A stretch of 64,000 bases of DNA. Origin: Nitrospinaceae bacterium. GTDB lineage: Bacteria; Nitrospinota; Nitrospinia; Nitrospinales; Nitrospinaceae. The notes below the pieces were generated by a model. The model was not told the DNA's origin. It saw only the letters and a program-made list of their open reading frames with translations, and searched no databases. Position 1 is the first letter of the stretch. Each line of letters opens with the position of its first letter. The DNA lies in the NCBI GenBank assembly GCA_029261535.1, contig JAJDBF010000070.1, positions 124,001 to 188,000 of the forward strand, written 5' to 3'. The position numbers were made by a program, and so were the translations under genes. Shown here in pieces: positions 45,242-54,369 of the stretch.

Positions 45242-45637
45242 ATGCCTACAGGAAAAATCATGATCGTAGACGATGAAGAAGATGTAAGAGAAGCCATTAA
45301 ACTTCAGCTTACTGGAAAAAATTTTCAAGTCCTGGAAGCTGGAGATGGTGCCGAAGCAATCAACATCCTGAATCAGGAAGATCACTTGATTCATGTAGCC
45401 GTGATTCTTTGCGATATTCGAATGCCCAATGTCGATGGTGTTGAGTGCATTGATTATCTCAAGGCAAATGCACCCGGTATCCCCATCGTGGTCATCACTG
45501 CTTTTCCTGATGCAGAGCTGGCCGCTTCCCTGATGAAAAAAGGCATCAAGGAATATCTGGTGAAACCTGTTGATAAAGAAAAATTAAACGCCATTGTTGA
45601 CAGCCTGATCGCTGGTGGCAAAGACGTGGGCTTGTAG
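45242..45637 (+). CDS. Single-domain (CheY-like) response regulator
   Basis: 131 residues from the ATG at 45242, which follows AGGAGA. A start six codons upstream is possible. It is only a receiver domain: Asp10/Asp11 (MIVDDEED), phospho-acceptor Asp58 (LCDIRMP), Thr near 83 (VVITAFP) and Lys near 105 (YLVKPVDKEK). There is no output domain, so it works through protein contacts or as a phosphate shuttle. It lies 129 bp before the second GAF kinase and is its likely partner. Confidence 0.92.
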   Translation: MPTGKIMIVDDEEDVREAIKLQLTGKNFQVLEAGDGAEAINILNQEDHLIHVAVILCDIRMPNVDGVECIDYLKANAPGIPIVVITAFPDAELAASLMKKGIKEYLVKPVDKEKLNAIVDSLIAGGKDVGL

Positions 45638-45766
45638 GTTTCAGTCTCAAGACTCATCGGTTCCATCCTTCTTTATTGCTCCCGGATAGAGAAGGTGGAA
45701 ACCGATGGTGAGGCTTGATGCTTCTGGTCTATCCCTGCAAACAAATTACTTGAACAGGAAATAATA

Positions 45767-47053
45767 ATGGAAAGTAAAACTCACATAGAGAATGACTCCT
45801 CCTTAAAAAATGCCGAACAGCAGATCAAAAGGAGAACTGAAGAATACAAAACTCTCCATGAGATCACCAAGGTTTTACAAAAACCCGATGATCTGAAAAC
45901 CATGCTCACCAATGCCCTGACCACCCTGATCGGGTTTCAGGAATTGGAAGTGGAGCACAAAGCGGGCATCTTTCTCATTGACTCAGAGCAAAGAGTTCTC
46001 AACCTCTTATGTACGGTAGGTGAATTTGGTGAAGAGTTTATGGAAAAAGAAAAACAAATACCCTATGGGGCCTGTCTGTGCGGAAAAGCCGCCGTTTCGG
46101 GAGAATTCCTGACCAGCGACAGTTGTTTTTCCGATGCCAGACATGAGCATACATTCAAGGGCATGACCGACCACGGGCACTATATTGTTCCTCTTAAAAA
46201 TGATGACAAGGTGATAGGTGTCCTCTTTTTATATACCGACAAAAATCCACCCTGGTACATAAGGAAACAGGAAATTCTGGTCTCGATATGTGGCCTCATG
46301 GCAGGTGCCATCGTCGCAAGTTTGCGGGAACAGGAAATTCATGAAAAAAATGACCAGCTTAAAGAACTGAACGAACTGAAAAATAAATTCCTTGGTATAG
46401 CTTCGCATGATTTAAGAAACCCGCTTTACCTGATCAAAACATTCAGCGAAGTTATGAAAGATGGAACCATGGGAGAGGTGAATAAAAGGCAGGGGGAGAG
46501 TTTGCAGAAAATATATAACGCCAGCCTCTTCATGCAGGATCTACTGGAAAATCTGCTGGATATTTCTCAGATCGAAAGTGGGAAAATTGATATCAACAAG
46601 GAACTTCAGGATTTCAACGCCTGCGCCCAACAACAGATCGAATTGATCCAGCTATTGGCAGATAAAAAGAAAATCAAACTCAATTTTGATCCGGGTGATC
46701 TACCAGAAGTTCCTTTCGACACCCGATCAATCAATCAGGTTCTTGGCAATTTCATTGGCAATGCCGTTAAGTTTTCTCCACCGGAGTCCAAAGTACTGAT
46801 CACGACAGAAAAGCTGGACGACTCTGTCAGGCTTTCGGTTCACGATGAAGGTCCAGGACTTTCCGAGGGAGACCAGCAAAAGCTGTTCCAGGAGTTTCAA
46901 ACCTTGACCGCACGCCCCACAGGTGGCGAAAAATCGACCGGCCTGGGTCTCGCCATTTGCAAAAAGCTCATTCACTTGCATAAGGGGCAGGTTGGCGTTT
47001 CCAGTGAACTGGAAAAAGGCAGTACCTTCTACTTTTCACTTCCGTTAAGCTAG
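45767..47053 (+). CDS. GAF-domain sensor histidine kinase (HisKA type)
   Basis: 428 residues, cytoplasmic. GAF domain about 30-190 with CLCG at 103-106 and Cys120, closely related to that of the kinase at 42940 (shared blocks: EHKAGIFL / ENKAGIFL, HGHYI.PLK, LFLYT / MFLYT). It continues with HisKA carrying His214 (IASHDLRNP) and an HATPase domain (DEGPGL near 361, STGLGLAICKK near 391). The two kinases thus share an input but have different transmitter classes, indicating domain shuffling. Likely partner: the receiver at 45242. Confidence 0.93.
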   Translation: MESKTHIENDSSLKNAEQQIKRRTEEYKTLHEITKVLQKPDDLKTMLTNALTTLIGFQELEVEHKAGIFLIDSEQRVLNLLCTVGEFGEEFMEKEKQIPYGACLCGKAAVSGEFLTSDSCFSDARHEHTFKGMTDHGHYIVPLKNDDKVIGVLFLYTDKNPPWYIRKQEILVSICGLMAGAIVASLREQEIHEKNDQLKELNELKNKFLGIASHDLRNPLYLIKTFSEVMKDGTMGEVNKRQGESLQKIYNASLFMQDLLENLLDISQIESGKIDINKELQDFNACAQQQIELIQLLADKKKIKLNFDPGDLPEVPFDTRSINQVLGNFIGNAVKFSPPESKVLITTEKLDDSVRLSVHDEGPGLSEGDQQKLFQEFQTLTARPTGGEKSTGLGLAICKKLIHLHKGQVGVSSELEKGSTFYFSLPLS

Positions 47054-47090
47054 GCCCAGTTCCAAATACCATTCAATACTAAGGTGCCTC

Positions 47091-47306
47091 TTGAATAATT
47101 TCACCCAATCCATTTTGATGCGTGTCCTCAGCGCAATTTTGATCGCCGACACCAATAACAAGATCGTTTTCACCAATACGGCATTTGGAAAACAAAACCG
47201 GTGGGAGAAGTCGACCCTGTTTTCCCAATCAGAATTTTTAGTAGACTCCAAAACTTCCGAACTTATAAAAGCCAACAAAAAACTCATCAGGGAGAAGAGT
47301 TGGTAA
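47091..47306 (+). pseudogene. Sensor-kinase fragment (PAS start plus coil)
   Basis: A 71-codon frame reads like the start of a PAS domain (VLSAILIADTNNKIVFTNTAF), then abruptly FLVDSKTSELIKANKKL, which matches the coil after the GAF domain in the kinase at 42940 (FMVDSKTSELRKTNEKL). No catalytic domain follows, and the next gene begins at 47421. It appears to be an internally deleted relic of a third related kinase. The rest of 47054-47420 shows nothing. Confidence 0.6.
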
Positions 47307-47420
47307 TTTCACCCGCTTACCGTAAAATAATTGTTACCTAAAAAACACAGGCGGCTCCTCCCGCCCAGTAAGCGATAAACAAAATCATTTGGCACCTTTT
47401 CCATAAATAAGGATAAAGCT

Positions 47421-48446
47421 ATGAACATACTAATAAGAATACTGGTGATCCTGGGCTTTTTATTCTTTGCCATGAATCTTGAAGCGGGAGAATATGAAGA
47501 ACTCAAGGAATTTTATGAGCCCTTACCCAAAATGGAACACCCTGAAGACAATCCCTGGTCAAAGGAAAAAGAAGACCTTGGCAGAATGCTTTATTTCGAT
47601 CCACGGCTGTCCGGAAGCAACTGGATCAGTTGCATGACCTGTCATCATCCGGGCCTGGGGTGGGGTGATGGGCTTCCTCGTCCGAATGGACATGGTCAAA
47701 ATGAATTGGATAGACATTCACCGACTATCATTAACAGCGGATATTTTAAAGTTCAATTCTGGGACGGTCGTGCCAAATCTCTTGAAGAGCAGGCGGTGGG
47801 CCCCATTGGTTCCCACGTTGAAATGAGACAGGATATGAAGGAGCTTGAAAAAGAGCTTGCGACCATTCCAGGGTACGTCCGGTTGTTCAAAAATGTGTTC
47901 CCAAAGGCAGGGATTAAAGAAGCCACAATAGCCAAAGCGATCGGAACCTTTGAGCGGTCAGTGATTTCAAATAATGCACCTTATGACAAATACTTTGCTG
48001 GGGACAAGGCCGCAATGTCCGCCTCCGCATTAAACGGCATGAAGCTGTTTTTTGGTAAAGCCAAATGTTCCATCTGCCACAATGGCCCCGCCTTCACCGA
48101 CAGCGGGTTTCACAATATTGGCGTTAAGCAACATGGACCTCTAAAAGAAGATTTAGGTCGGTTCAATGTTACAAAAGATGACTTTGACAAAGGTGCCTTC
48201 AAGACTCCCGGACTTCGGCATATCACCCGGAGTGGTCCTTATATGCATGACGGCAGTGAAGATACCTTGGAACAGGTTATCGAATTTTATGACCGCGGAG
48301 GCGATGTCGCAGAAAATCGTAGCCCCTTTATTACTCCACTGAAATTGACCCAACAGGAGAAAAAGGACCTCGTGAAATTCATGCAGGCTTTGGAAGGCGA
48401 ACCCATTATTATTGCCTTCCCTGAGTTACCCCCATCAAATGAATAG
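47421..48446 (+). CDS. Periplasmic di-heme cytochrome c peroxidase (CcpA/MauG family)
   Basis: 341 residues. Signal peptide about 1-22. Two heme c sites: CMTCH at 71-75 and CSICH at 216-220, with WGDG and the C-terminal FKTPGLRHITRSGPYMHDGS near 257-276, typical of bacterial cytochrome c peroxidases. It reduces hydrogen peroxide with electrons from cytochrome c in the periplasm. It follows two redox-candidate sensor kinases with CLCG GAF domains, which may control it. Confidence 0.93.
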   Translation: MNILIRILVILGFLFFAMNLEAGEYEELKEFYEPLPKMEHPEDNPWSKEKEDLGRMLYFDPRLSGSNWISCMTCHHPGLGWGDGLPRPNGHGQNELDRHSPTIINSGYFKVQFWDGRAKSLEEQAVGPIGSHVEMRQDMKELEKELATIPGYVRLFKNVFPKAGIKEATIAKAIGTFERSVISNNAPYDKYFAGDKAAMSASALNGMKLFFGKAKCSICHNGPAFTDSGFHNIGVKQHGPLKEDLGRFNVTKDDFDKGAFKTPGLRHITRSGPYMHDGSEDTLEQVIEFYDRGGDVAENRSPFITPLKLTQQEKKDLVKFMQALEGEPIIIAFPELPPSNE

Positions 48447-48862
48447 CATTGATGCTAAACCCGTTGCGTGTCACAGGAACAGGCATGTTAAAAGACAATC
48501 AAATCTGGGAATTGGTTCACTACCTTCGGTCTTTGGCTAAATAATGGAGCAGAAACCCATGGCATGAAGAATAGCCTGTGGGGGCTGTGAAAAATATTCG
48601 GGTGTTTTCCTTCAACCTCCACGGGCTTTGCCACTTAATATTATTGAGTATCCGTAAATAAAAAGTACATCGCTTACTTGACACTTCCCCGAAGACCCGT
48701 TCCCAAAGTCTGAGCGTAAACGTCCGGGCCGACCTCCATATTTTTTATAAAGCCAAGTATCCGCCTTTCAATTGGTTAAGAAAAAGACTCCCGCAAATTA
48801 TTCTGACGCGCTAAAGAATGACCATTTTATGTCGCAAGGTCTCTCAGGAGGCTTGCCGGAAA
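48447..48862. other. Intergenic region, no gene seen
   Basis: 416 bp between the peroxidase and the EF-hand-like gene, with no ORF of note, no clear terminator and no repeat match to other parts of the window. Confidence 0.4.
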
Positions 48863-50044
48863 ATGATCATTCAAAATTCGAATCTTGCACTGAGAAGTCA
48901 ACACACCCAACTTATCCAACATGAAAAAAAAGAATCGCTCATCGAAGGTTTCGTCAAAGACAGAGCCGCGTTCACAGCCGACAACCTGATCAACGGTGGC
49001 GTGGTAGTCAACGAAGAGACCGAAACCCGTCTGCAACATGAAACCCGACTTACTGCCGTGCGGAACCACTTTCTTGAAGGTCAGAATGAGGGCCTGCCCG
49101 ATTCATTGCCGGAGGTTCCTGAACCCGAGACGGAGGTCATTACCCTCAAACCTAATGTGCAGGCACTCAGGCAAAATGATTTAACACCGGACGACATCCT
49201 CGAGTTGGACCCCCTCAACCAAACACGGTTGGCCTTGCTGGAGCAATTATTGGAAGCCCTCACCGGGAAAAAGATTCACCTGCAAACCCCGGCTGAACTG
49301 ATGGCAAAACTGCGAGGCCAGCAGGTGGCACCAGAGGTCACACCCGAGACTGCCGATGGAAATGGAAACAGCACCGCACCCCAATACGGCCTGCATTACC
49401 AGTATCACGAAACATACATCGAAGAAGAACAAACTTCTTTTAACGCCACCGGCACCATCGTCACCGAAGACGGTCAGGAGATTCAGGTCAATCTGCAACT
49501 GAATCTGAGCCGCAGTTTTCGCGAGACCGTTCATATCGACATACGGCAAGGCGCGGCCACGGACCCGCTGGTGGTCAACTTCGCCGCAGGTTCCGCTCAA
49601 TTGACCGAGCGCAATTTCCAGTTCGATCTGGATATCGATGGAACTCCGGATCAAATCGCGTTCACCCAATCCGGTTCCGGATTTCTGGCACTGGACAAAA
49701 ATAATGACGGCATCATCAACAATGGTCGTGAGCTTTTTGGTCCGACCACAAACGAGGGGTTCTCCGAATTGGCCGCCTACGATGAAGATAGCAACGGTTT
49801 CATTGATGAAGGCGATTCAGCGTTCCACCGGCTACGCATCTGGACCCGGGATTCAATCGGTAATTCCCAACTGCTGACCCTCGGCGAAGTGGGGATTGGT
49901 GCTTTGTATCTGGGTCATATTGAAACGCCGTTTACCTTGAAGGATGCGCAAAACAATTCTTTGGGCGAAGTACGCACCACCGGTATGTTCCTGCGCGACA
50001 ACGGTAGCGTTGGCACCCTGCAACAAATCGATCTGGTGACCTAG
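48863..50044 (+). CDS. EF-hand-like calcium-binding repeat protein of unknown function
   Basis: 393 residues from the ATG at 48863, which follows AGGAGG. An upstream ATG at 48818 would place that site inside the gene. No signal peptide. N-terminal helical part (about 1-160), a beta-rich middle (about 170-260), then EF-hand/dockerin-like loops: DLDIDGTPD, DKNNDGIINNGRE and DEDSNGFIDEGDS near 262-318. The end (GEVRTTGMFLRDNG...IDLVT) occurs again as a decayed copy at 60783-60923. Proteins of this layout are found in many marine bacteria without known role. Probably Ca2+-responsive. Confidence 0.8.
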   Translation: MIIQNSNLALRSQHTQLIQHEKKESLIEGFVKDRAAFTADNLINGGVVVNEETETRLQHETRLTAVRNHFLEGQNEGLPDSLPEVPEPETEVITLKPNVQALRQNDLTPDDILELDPLNQTRLALLEQLLEALTGKKIHLQTPAELMAKLRGQQVAPEVTPETADGNGNSTAPQYGLHYQYHETYIEEEQTSFNATGTIVTEDGQEIQVNLQLNLSRSFRETVHIDIRQGAATDPLVVNFAAGSAQLTERNFQFDLDIDGTPDQIAFTQSGSGFLALDKNNDGIINNGRELFGPTTNEGFSELAAYDEDSNGFIDEGDSAFHRLRIWTRDSIGNSQLLTLGEVGIGALYLGHIETPFTLKDAQNNSLGEVRTTGMFLRDNGSVGTLQQIDLVT

Positions 50045-50057
50045 AATATTTAAATGG

Positions 50058-50150
50058 GACCTCTAATATTTCGAAATTTCCTGCTCCGGCAACTCGTTCC
50101 CCCTTTAGAACCAAGGGGGACTCGTGGCCAGAAACAATTTTTAGAGATGC
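50058..50150. repeat. 93-bp MITE-like element, copy B
   Basis: Same length and end sequences as copy A at 7692-7784 (gacctctaatat ... ttagagatgc). It lies 13 bp after the EF-hand-like gene stop and before the convergent kinase. Confidence 0.7.
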
Positions 50151-50212
50151 TCAAAAGACAAACAACATTTTGCGTGGCGATTTTTTGAGTCGGGAGGAGA
50201 AACTTTTAATTT

Positions 50213-51859
50213 TTATTGTTTTTTACCCAGGGGTAATTCAATAAAGAACCGGCTTCCTTGACCAGGGGAACTACGAAACCCGATCTTCCCCTTCATTAAT
50301 TCCATCAGGCGTTTACAAATTGTCAAGCCCAGACCAGTGCCTTCCACACCTGAGCTTTCCAAATTCAGCCTCTGGAAGGGTTCAAACACTTTCCAATGAT
50401 CTTCTTCGGCAATTCCTATCCCGTTATCGGCAATTGCTATTTCCACAGTTTCAAAGGGTGTGACTTTTAGAAAAACATCTACCTTCCCGTTTTTTTTATT
50501 ATATTTAATCGCATTGGACAACAGGTTTAATATCACCTGTTTCAATTTTAATTCATCCGCCTTGACCCTAACCGGGCCGACAGTATCACCCTCATAGGTC
50601 AGGGTGATCTGGGATTGCTGAGCCTGCGGGGTGATGGTCTCTACCAGATCCTTGATAAGGGACACCGCGTCCAAATCTTCAAAATTAATATCTATATTTT
50701 CGGATTCAATTCGAGACAAATCCAAAATCTCATTAATAAGAGATAAAAGATGCTTTCCGCTACGACTGACATTTTTCAGGAACCCGCTCTCAAGTTCCGG
50801 CAAAGAAATATCTGTGCTGGATTCAAGTAATTGACTGAAACCCAGAATAGCATTCAAGGGTGTGCGTAATTCATGGCTTGCATTGGACAGAAAGTTGGTT
50901 TTGGCCCGATTGGCACGCTCAGCTTCCTGTTTCGCTTGCTCCAGACCCAGTGTCCTTTCTTTGACTAACTTCTCCAACTCTTCTTTTTTTTCCTTCAGCT
51001 TATCTTCCGAGTTTTTCTTTTCCGTATAGTCTCTTGCAATACACAAGGTTCCCATAAATTTTTTCTGGGTCCCTTTTTTCATAACAATATCATTGCGCAC
51101 ATCCCATACCCCGTGAGCATCTACCAGAAAAGACATTTTCTGAATAAACTCAAAAATGGGAGATGCTTCATTTACCTTGAAATTAGTTTCGGCATTGGAA
51201 GTGGCCCGTGGGCCTATTCGTTTGGTCAATAGATTGTCAATTGGAGTATCATTATCAATCGACCCCATCAAATTCTTATAAGGCTTGCCAATCAGGTCTA
51301 CAGGAGAATACCCCAGGATCATTACAGCAGAATTGATAAAGGTAATTTTCCCCTCTGGATCGATTTGCAAAACAATATCGGAAATTGTTTCAACAATTGT
51401 CCTGTATCGTTCTTCGCTTTTATACATTTCCAGATAACCTGTATCAATAATATCCAGGTCCACACGGCATCTACCGGAAATAGTTTGCAAAAACTGTTTA
51501 ACGACACTGGTATTTGAGTTAAGAAAGCAATCGAATATATCCTGCCCTATTTCAAATAACAGGACATCCTCCAGTGCCCGTACACTTGCTGAACGAGGCT
51601 TCAATTCAATCATGGCCATCTCACCAAAATAGTCGCCAGAACCCCGTATTGCGATTTGCTTGTTTTGTTTGAAAATTTCTATGGTACCGGAAAGAATAAT
51701 GTACATTGTCTTGCCGGCATCCCCTTCATTAAAAATCAGCGTATTCTTTTCGAACCGGCATTTCTTTCCCCCATTCACAAACTCCGACAAATCTTCCTGC
51801 TCGAAATACTGTAGAAAGGGAATATTGCGTATAATTTCCAGTTCCTGTTTTGAAACCAT
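50213..51859 (-). CDS. cNMP-binding/PAS sensor histidine kinase
   Basis: 548 residues from ATG 51859, which avoids the 65-base overlap with the cyclase gene created by a start at 51973. Cyclic-nucleotide-binding domain about 10-125 with the phosphate cassette FGEMAMIELKPRSASVRA, including the Arg that contacts the cyclic phosphate. PAS domain about 155-285, coiled coil 285-320, HisKA with FLSNASHELRTPLN and HATPase (DNGIGIA, GTGLGLTICKR). No membrane helix. It follows a CHASE2-cyclase gene by 49 bp, so cyclic AMP or GMP from that enzyme probably tunes this kinase. No partner regulator is adjacent. Confidence 0.92.
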   Translation of the reverse strand: MVSKQELEIIRNIPFLQYFEQEDLSEFVNGGKKCRFEKNTLIFNEGDAGKTMYIILSGTIEIFKQNKQIAIRGSGDYFGEMAMIELKPRSASVRALEDVLLFEIGQDIFDCFLNSNTSVVKQFLQTISGRCRVDLDIIDTGYLEMYKSEERYRTIVETISDIVLQIDPEGKITFINSAVMILGYSPVDLIGKPYKNLMGSIDNDTPIDNLLTKRIGPRATSNAETNFKVNEASPIFEFIQKMSFLVDAHGVWDVRNDIVMKKGTQKKFMGTLCIARDYTEKKNSEDKLKEKKEELEKLVKERTLGLEQAKQEAERANRAKTNFLSNASHELRTPLNAILGFSQLLESSTDISLPELESGFLKNVSRSGKHLLSLINEILDLSRIESENIDINFEDLDAVSLIKDLVETITPQAQQSQITLTYEGDTVGPVRVKADELKLKQVILNLLSNAIKYNKKNGKVDVFLKVTPFETVEIAIADNGIGIAEEDHWKVFEPFQRLNLESSGVEGTGLGLTICKRLMELMKGKIGFRSSPGQGSRFFIELPLGKKQ

Positions 51860-51908
51860 TTGATTACCAGTCACCTTTGAAAATTGATGAGCGATTTCTC
51901 TCTTTTGA

Positions 51909-54200
51909 TTATTTTGATGAAAGGGTATAAATTCCCTGCCAAGGTTCTTCCGGCGGAGTTTTTTCAAGCTCAAGGCAACGAGTCAACAATACTTTTGACG
52001 GGCCATCTTCAGGATTCATCTGTAGCGATTCCTTGAAAAGTTTGATTGCCAAATTCCAATCTCCGCATCTATAAGACTCAAGGGCTTTCTCATAAGTTGC
52101 AACCCCCTTTCGCATCTCGGGGTCAAGGCTACCTTTTAATCCTAATAATTCATATATTTTAACGGGCTTCTTTCTTCCCACCACCAGGATATGATCCATC
52201 TCCCGGACCTCAACCACCTCTTTGGCCTGAAGGTAAGTCGATTCCGAAATCATGGACCAGGTGCCGTAAAACTTATTGGCCCCTTCCAGGCGCGCCGCCA
52301 GGTTGACCGCATCGCCGTTCATGCCATAACTCATTCTTGTTTTCGACCCCAGATTGCCGACAACAATCATCCCCGTATTGATACCAATTCGCATTTTGAG
52401 TTCAGGAAGTCCTTCATCTTTCCATTTTTGGCGAAGTTCTCCCAGTCGGTTCTGCATTTCAATGCCAACCAGGCAGGCTTTTGCGGCGTGATCACTGAAA
52501 AAAATCGGGGCTCCAAAAAAAGCCTTGATTGCATCTCCATCATATTTATCCAGTGTTCCATTATGTCTCAATAAAACATCGGTCATCTCTCCCAGGTATT
52601 CATTCAAAAATTTTACCTGGGCTTCTGCGGTCATATTTTCAGAGAAAGTAGTGAAGCCCGCCAGGTCCGTAAAAAATGAGGTGAGTTCTTTTTGCTCACC
52701 ACCCAGTTTCATATTATCCGGATTCGCGATCAAACGATCCACGACTTCAGGTGAGACGTACTGGTCAAATACCCCGCGGATGAATTTTTTCTGATCCTGG
52801 TCCGCAAGAAATCTATGAGCAATCATCAAGGACAGGATCGCAAGACTCTGCAGGGTGGGAAGGGTGCCAAAGAAAAAGAACCGTTCGTTAACAAATAACC
52901 ATTGCACCATACAAAAATATCCAAAATTCAAAGCAATCCAGAGACCCAATCCCAAAATCGGATTGGTCCGTGCAAACAGAACTGTTAATACAATTCCCCA
53001 GAAGACAAGAAACCCGGCCTCAGCAAACTCAAGCCAGGCCGGATGGTAAAGGGATTGTCCTCTTAAAATATTGTCAACGATAGTTGCATGAATCTCGACT
53101 CCCGGAAAAACCGGATCAAAAGGTGTCAGACGGATATCCTTGAGAGCGGTGGCGGTGGCACCCACCAGAACAATCTTGCCTTTAAAAACTTCCGGATTCA
53201 ATCCTTCCTTATCAGGTGCATAGACATCGGCTAAAGAAATATATGGAAAACTTCCCTGCGCTCCCAGGTAATTGATCATGATCTCCCCCTCGGTATTGGT
53301 GGGGATAACAATCGGTTGTTTGGAATCTATCAAAACTTTTTCTACACCTGCCGACCCGACTTTAAATAACAAGGTCCCTTTCAAAAATTTTTCGATGGCT
53401 TTGATCGCCAGAGACGGAAAAAAGAAATCCCGCCCGGAATTCGCATCACGATATTGAACCAGCAACGGCTGACGCCTCAATGTGCCATCGGCTTCCACAT
53501 CGAAACTGAAATAACCCGCATTGCGCGTATGTTTTGATAAAACGCTCAGATTCGACTCCACGGCATAAGCCGACAAAATGTTGAAATCGGCTGGGTCAAT
53601 CGATTGCTCCGATTTAATAAATCCTCTGAACCGGGTCGGTTTTATATTTTGAAAGTTTTGATCCAGCTCCGACCGGGTCAAATGATCCAATCCAAAAGAA
53701 TTAAAATGAAAAAAATAGCCCAGAACAACACGCCTGGAATTTTTGATCGACCGACCAAATTGGGAATCATGGTCTGCTGATAAAATGGACTCATCTATAA
53801 GGGAGCGAATTACCGGCTCTTTTATTCCCTGCCGGTCGAGTTTGTCTTTTAGTGTCAGGAACCCGGGCAGGCCGCCGCTTTCATCAGCCTCTGAAAAAAC
53901 CATATCAAATGCGATCACCTGGGCTCCCATGGCTGTCAGGTTGTCCACAATACGACCAAACACATCACGCGGCCAGGGCCATCGGCCCAGTTTATCCAGG
54001 CTTTTTTCGTCAACCGATGCGATAACAACATCCGTCCCGGCGGACTCCGTCCCTCGCCAGTGAAACTGGGCTTTCTGATACAACAGTTCTAAATCATTAA
54101 GAAATGCCGGAGGAAAGTAATACAGAAAAAGGCTGAGACCCGTTATCCCTAAACCAACTAACATTTCATTTTTAATTTTTTTTCTCATAAGCACTAACAT
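51909..54200 (-). CDS. CHASE2-domain class III adenylate/guanylate cyclase
   Basis: 763 residues. A membrane helix (about 15-30), a periplasmic CHASE2 sensor (about 30-365, with DVVIASVDEKSL and GRWPWPRD), three membrane helices (about 370-450), and a cyclase domain (about 490-660). Metal ligands are in FFTDLAGFT and KYDGDAIKAFFG, with MSYGMNGDAVNLAARLEG supplying the later active-site segment. A short TPR-like tail ends the protein. It makes cAMP (or cGMP) in response to an envelope signal. It lies in front of the cNMP-binding kinase and is divergent from a cNMP-binding GGDEF-EAL gene. Confidence 0.93.
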   Translation of the reverse strand: MLVLMRKKIKNEMLVGLGITGLSLFLYYFPPAFLNDLELLYQKAQFHWRGTESAGTDVVIASVDEKSLDKLGRWPWPRDVFGRIVDNLTAMGAQVIAFDMVFSEADESGGLPGFLTLKDKLDRQGIKEPVIRSLIDESILSADHDSQFGRSIKNSRRVVLGYFFHFNSFGLDHLTRSELDQNFQNIKPTRFRGFIKSEQSIDPADFNILSAYAVESNLSVLSKHTRNAGYFSFDVEADGTLRRQPLLVQYRDANSGRDFFFPSLAIKAIEKFLKGTLLFKVGSAGVEKVLIDSKQPIVIPTNTEGEIMINYLGAQGSFPYISLADVYAPDKEGLNPEVFKGKIVLVGATATALKDIRLTPFDPVFPGVEIHATIVDNILRGQSLYHPAWLEFAEAGFLVFWGIVLTVLFARTNPILGLGLWIALNFGYFCMVQWLFVNERFFFFGTLPTLQSLAILSLMIAHRFLADQDQKKFIRGVFDQYVSPEVVDRLIANPDNMKLGGEQKELTSFFTDLAGFTTFSENMTAEAQVKFLNEYLGEMTDVLLRHNGTLDKYDGDAIKAFFGAPIFFSDHAAKACLVGIEMQNRLGELRQKWKDEGLPELKMRIGINTGMIVVGNLGSKTRMSYGMNGDAVNLAARLEGANKFYGTWSMISESTYLQAKEVVEVREMDHILVVGRKKPVKIYELLGLKGSLDPEMRKGVATYEKALESYRCGDWNLAIKLFKESLQMNPEDGPSKVLLTRCLELEKTPPEEPWQGIYTLSSK

Positions 54201-54369
54201 AGCTATTTCGGAATAGCTAATCCCAACCGACCGGCTTATTTCTCGATCGAAATAAACGTGACTTGGCTAAAAAGAATTGTTTGCACCTCTTCAATCACCC
54301 TTTAAACTAGACGAGTGACGTATCATTATAACCACTTGGAACAAAGGTCAAAGGACATTAGCCAGGAAA

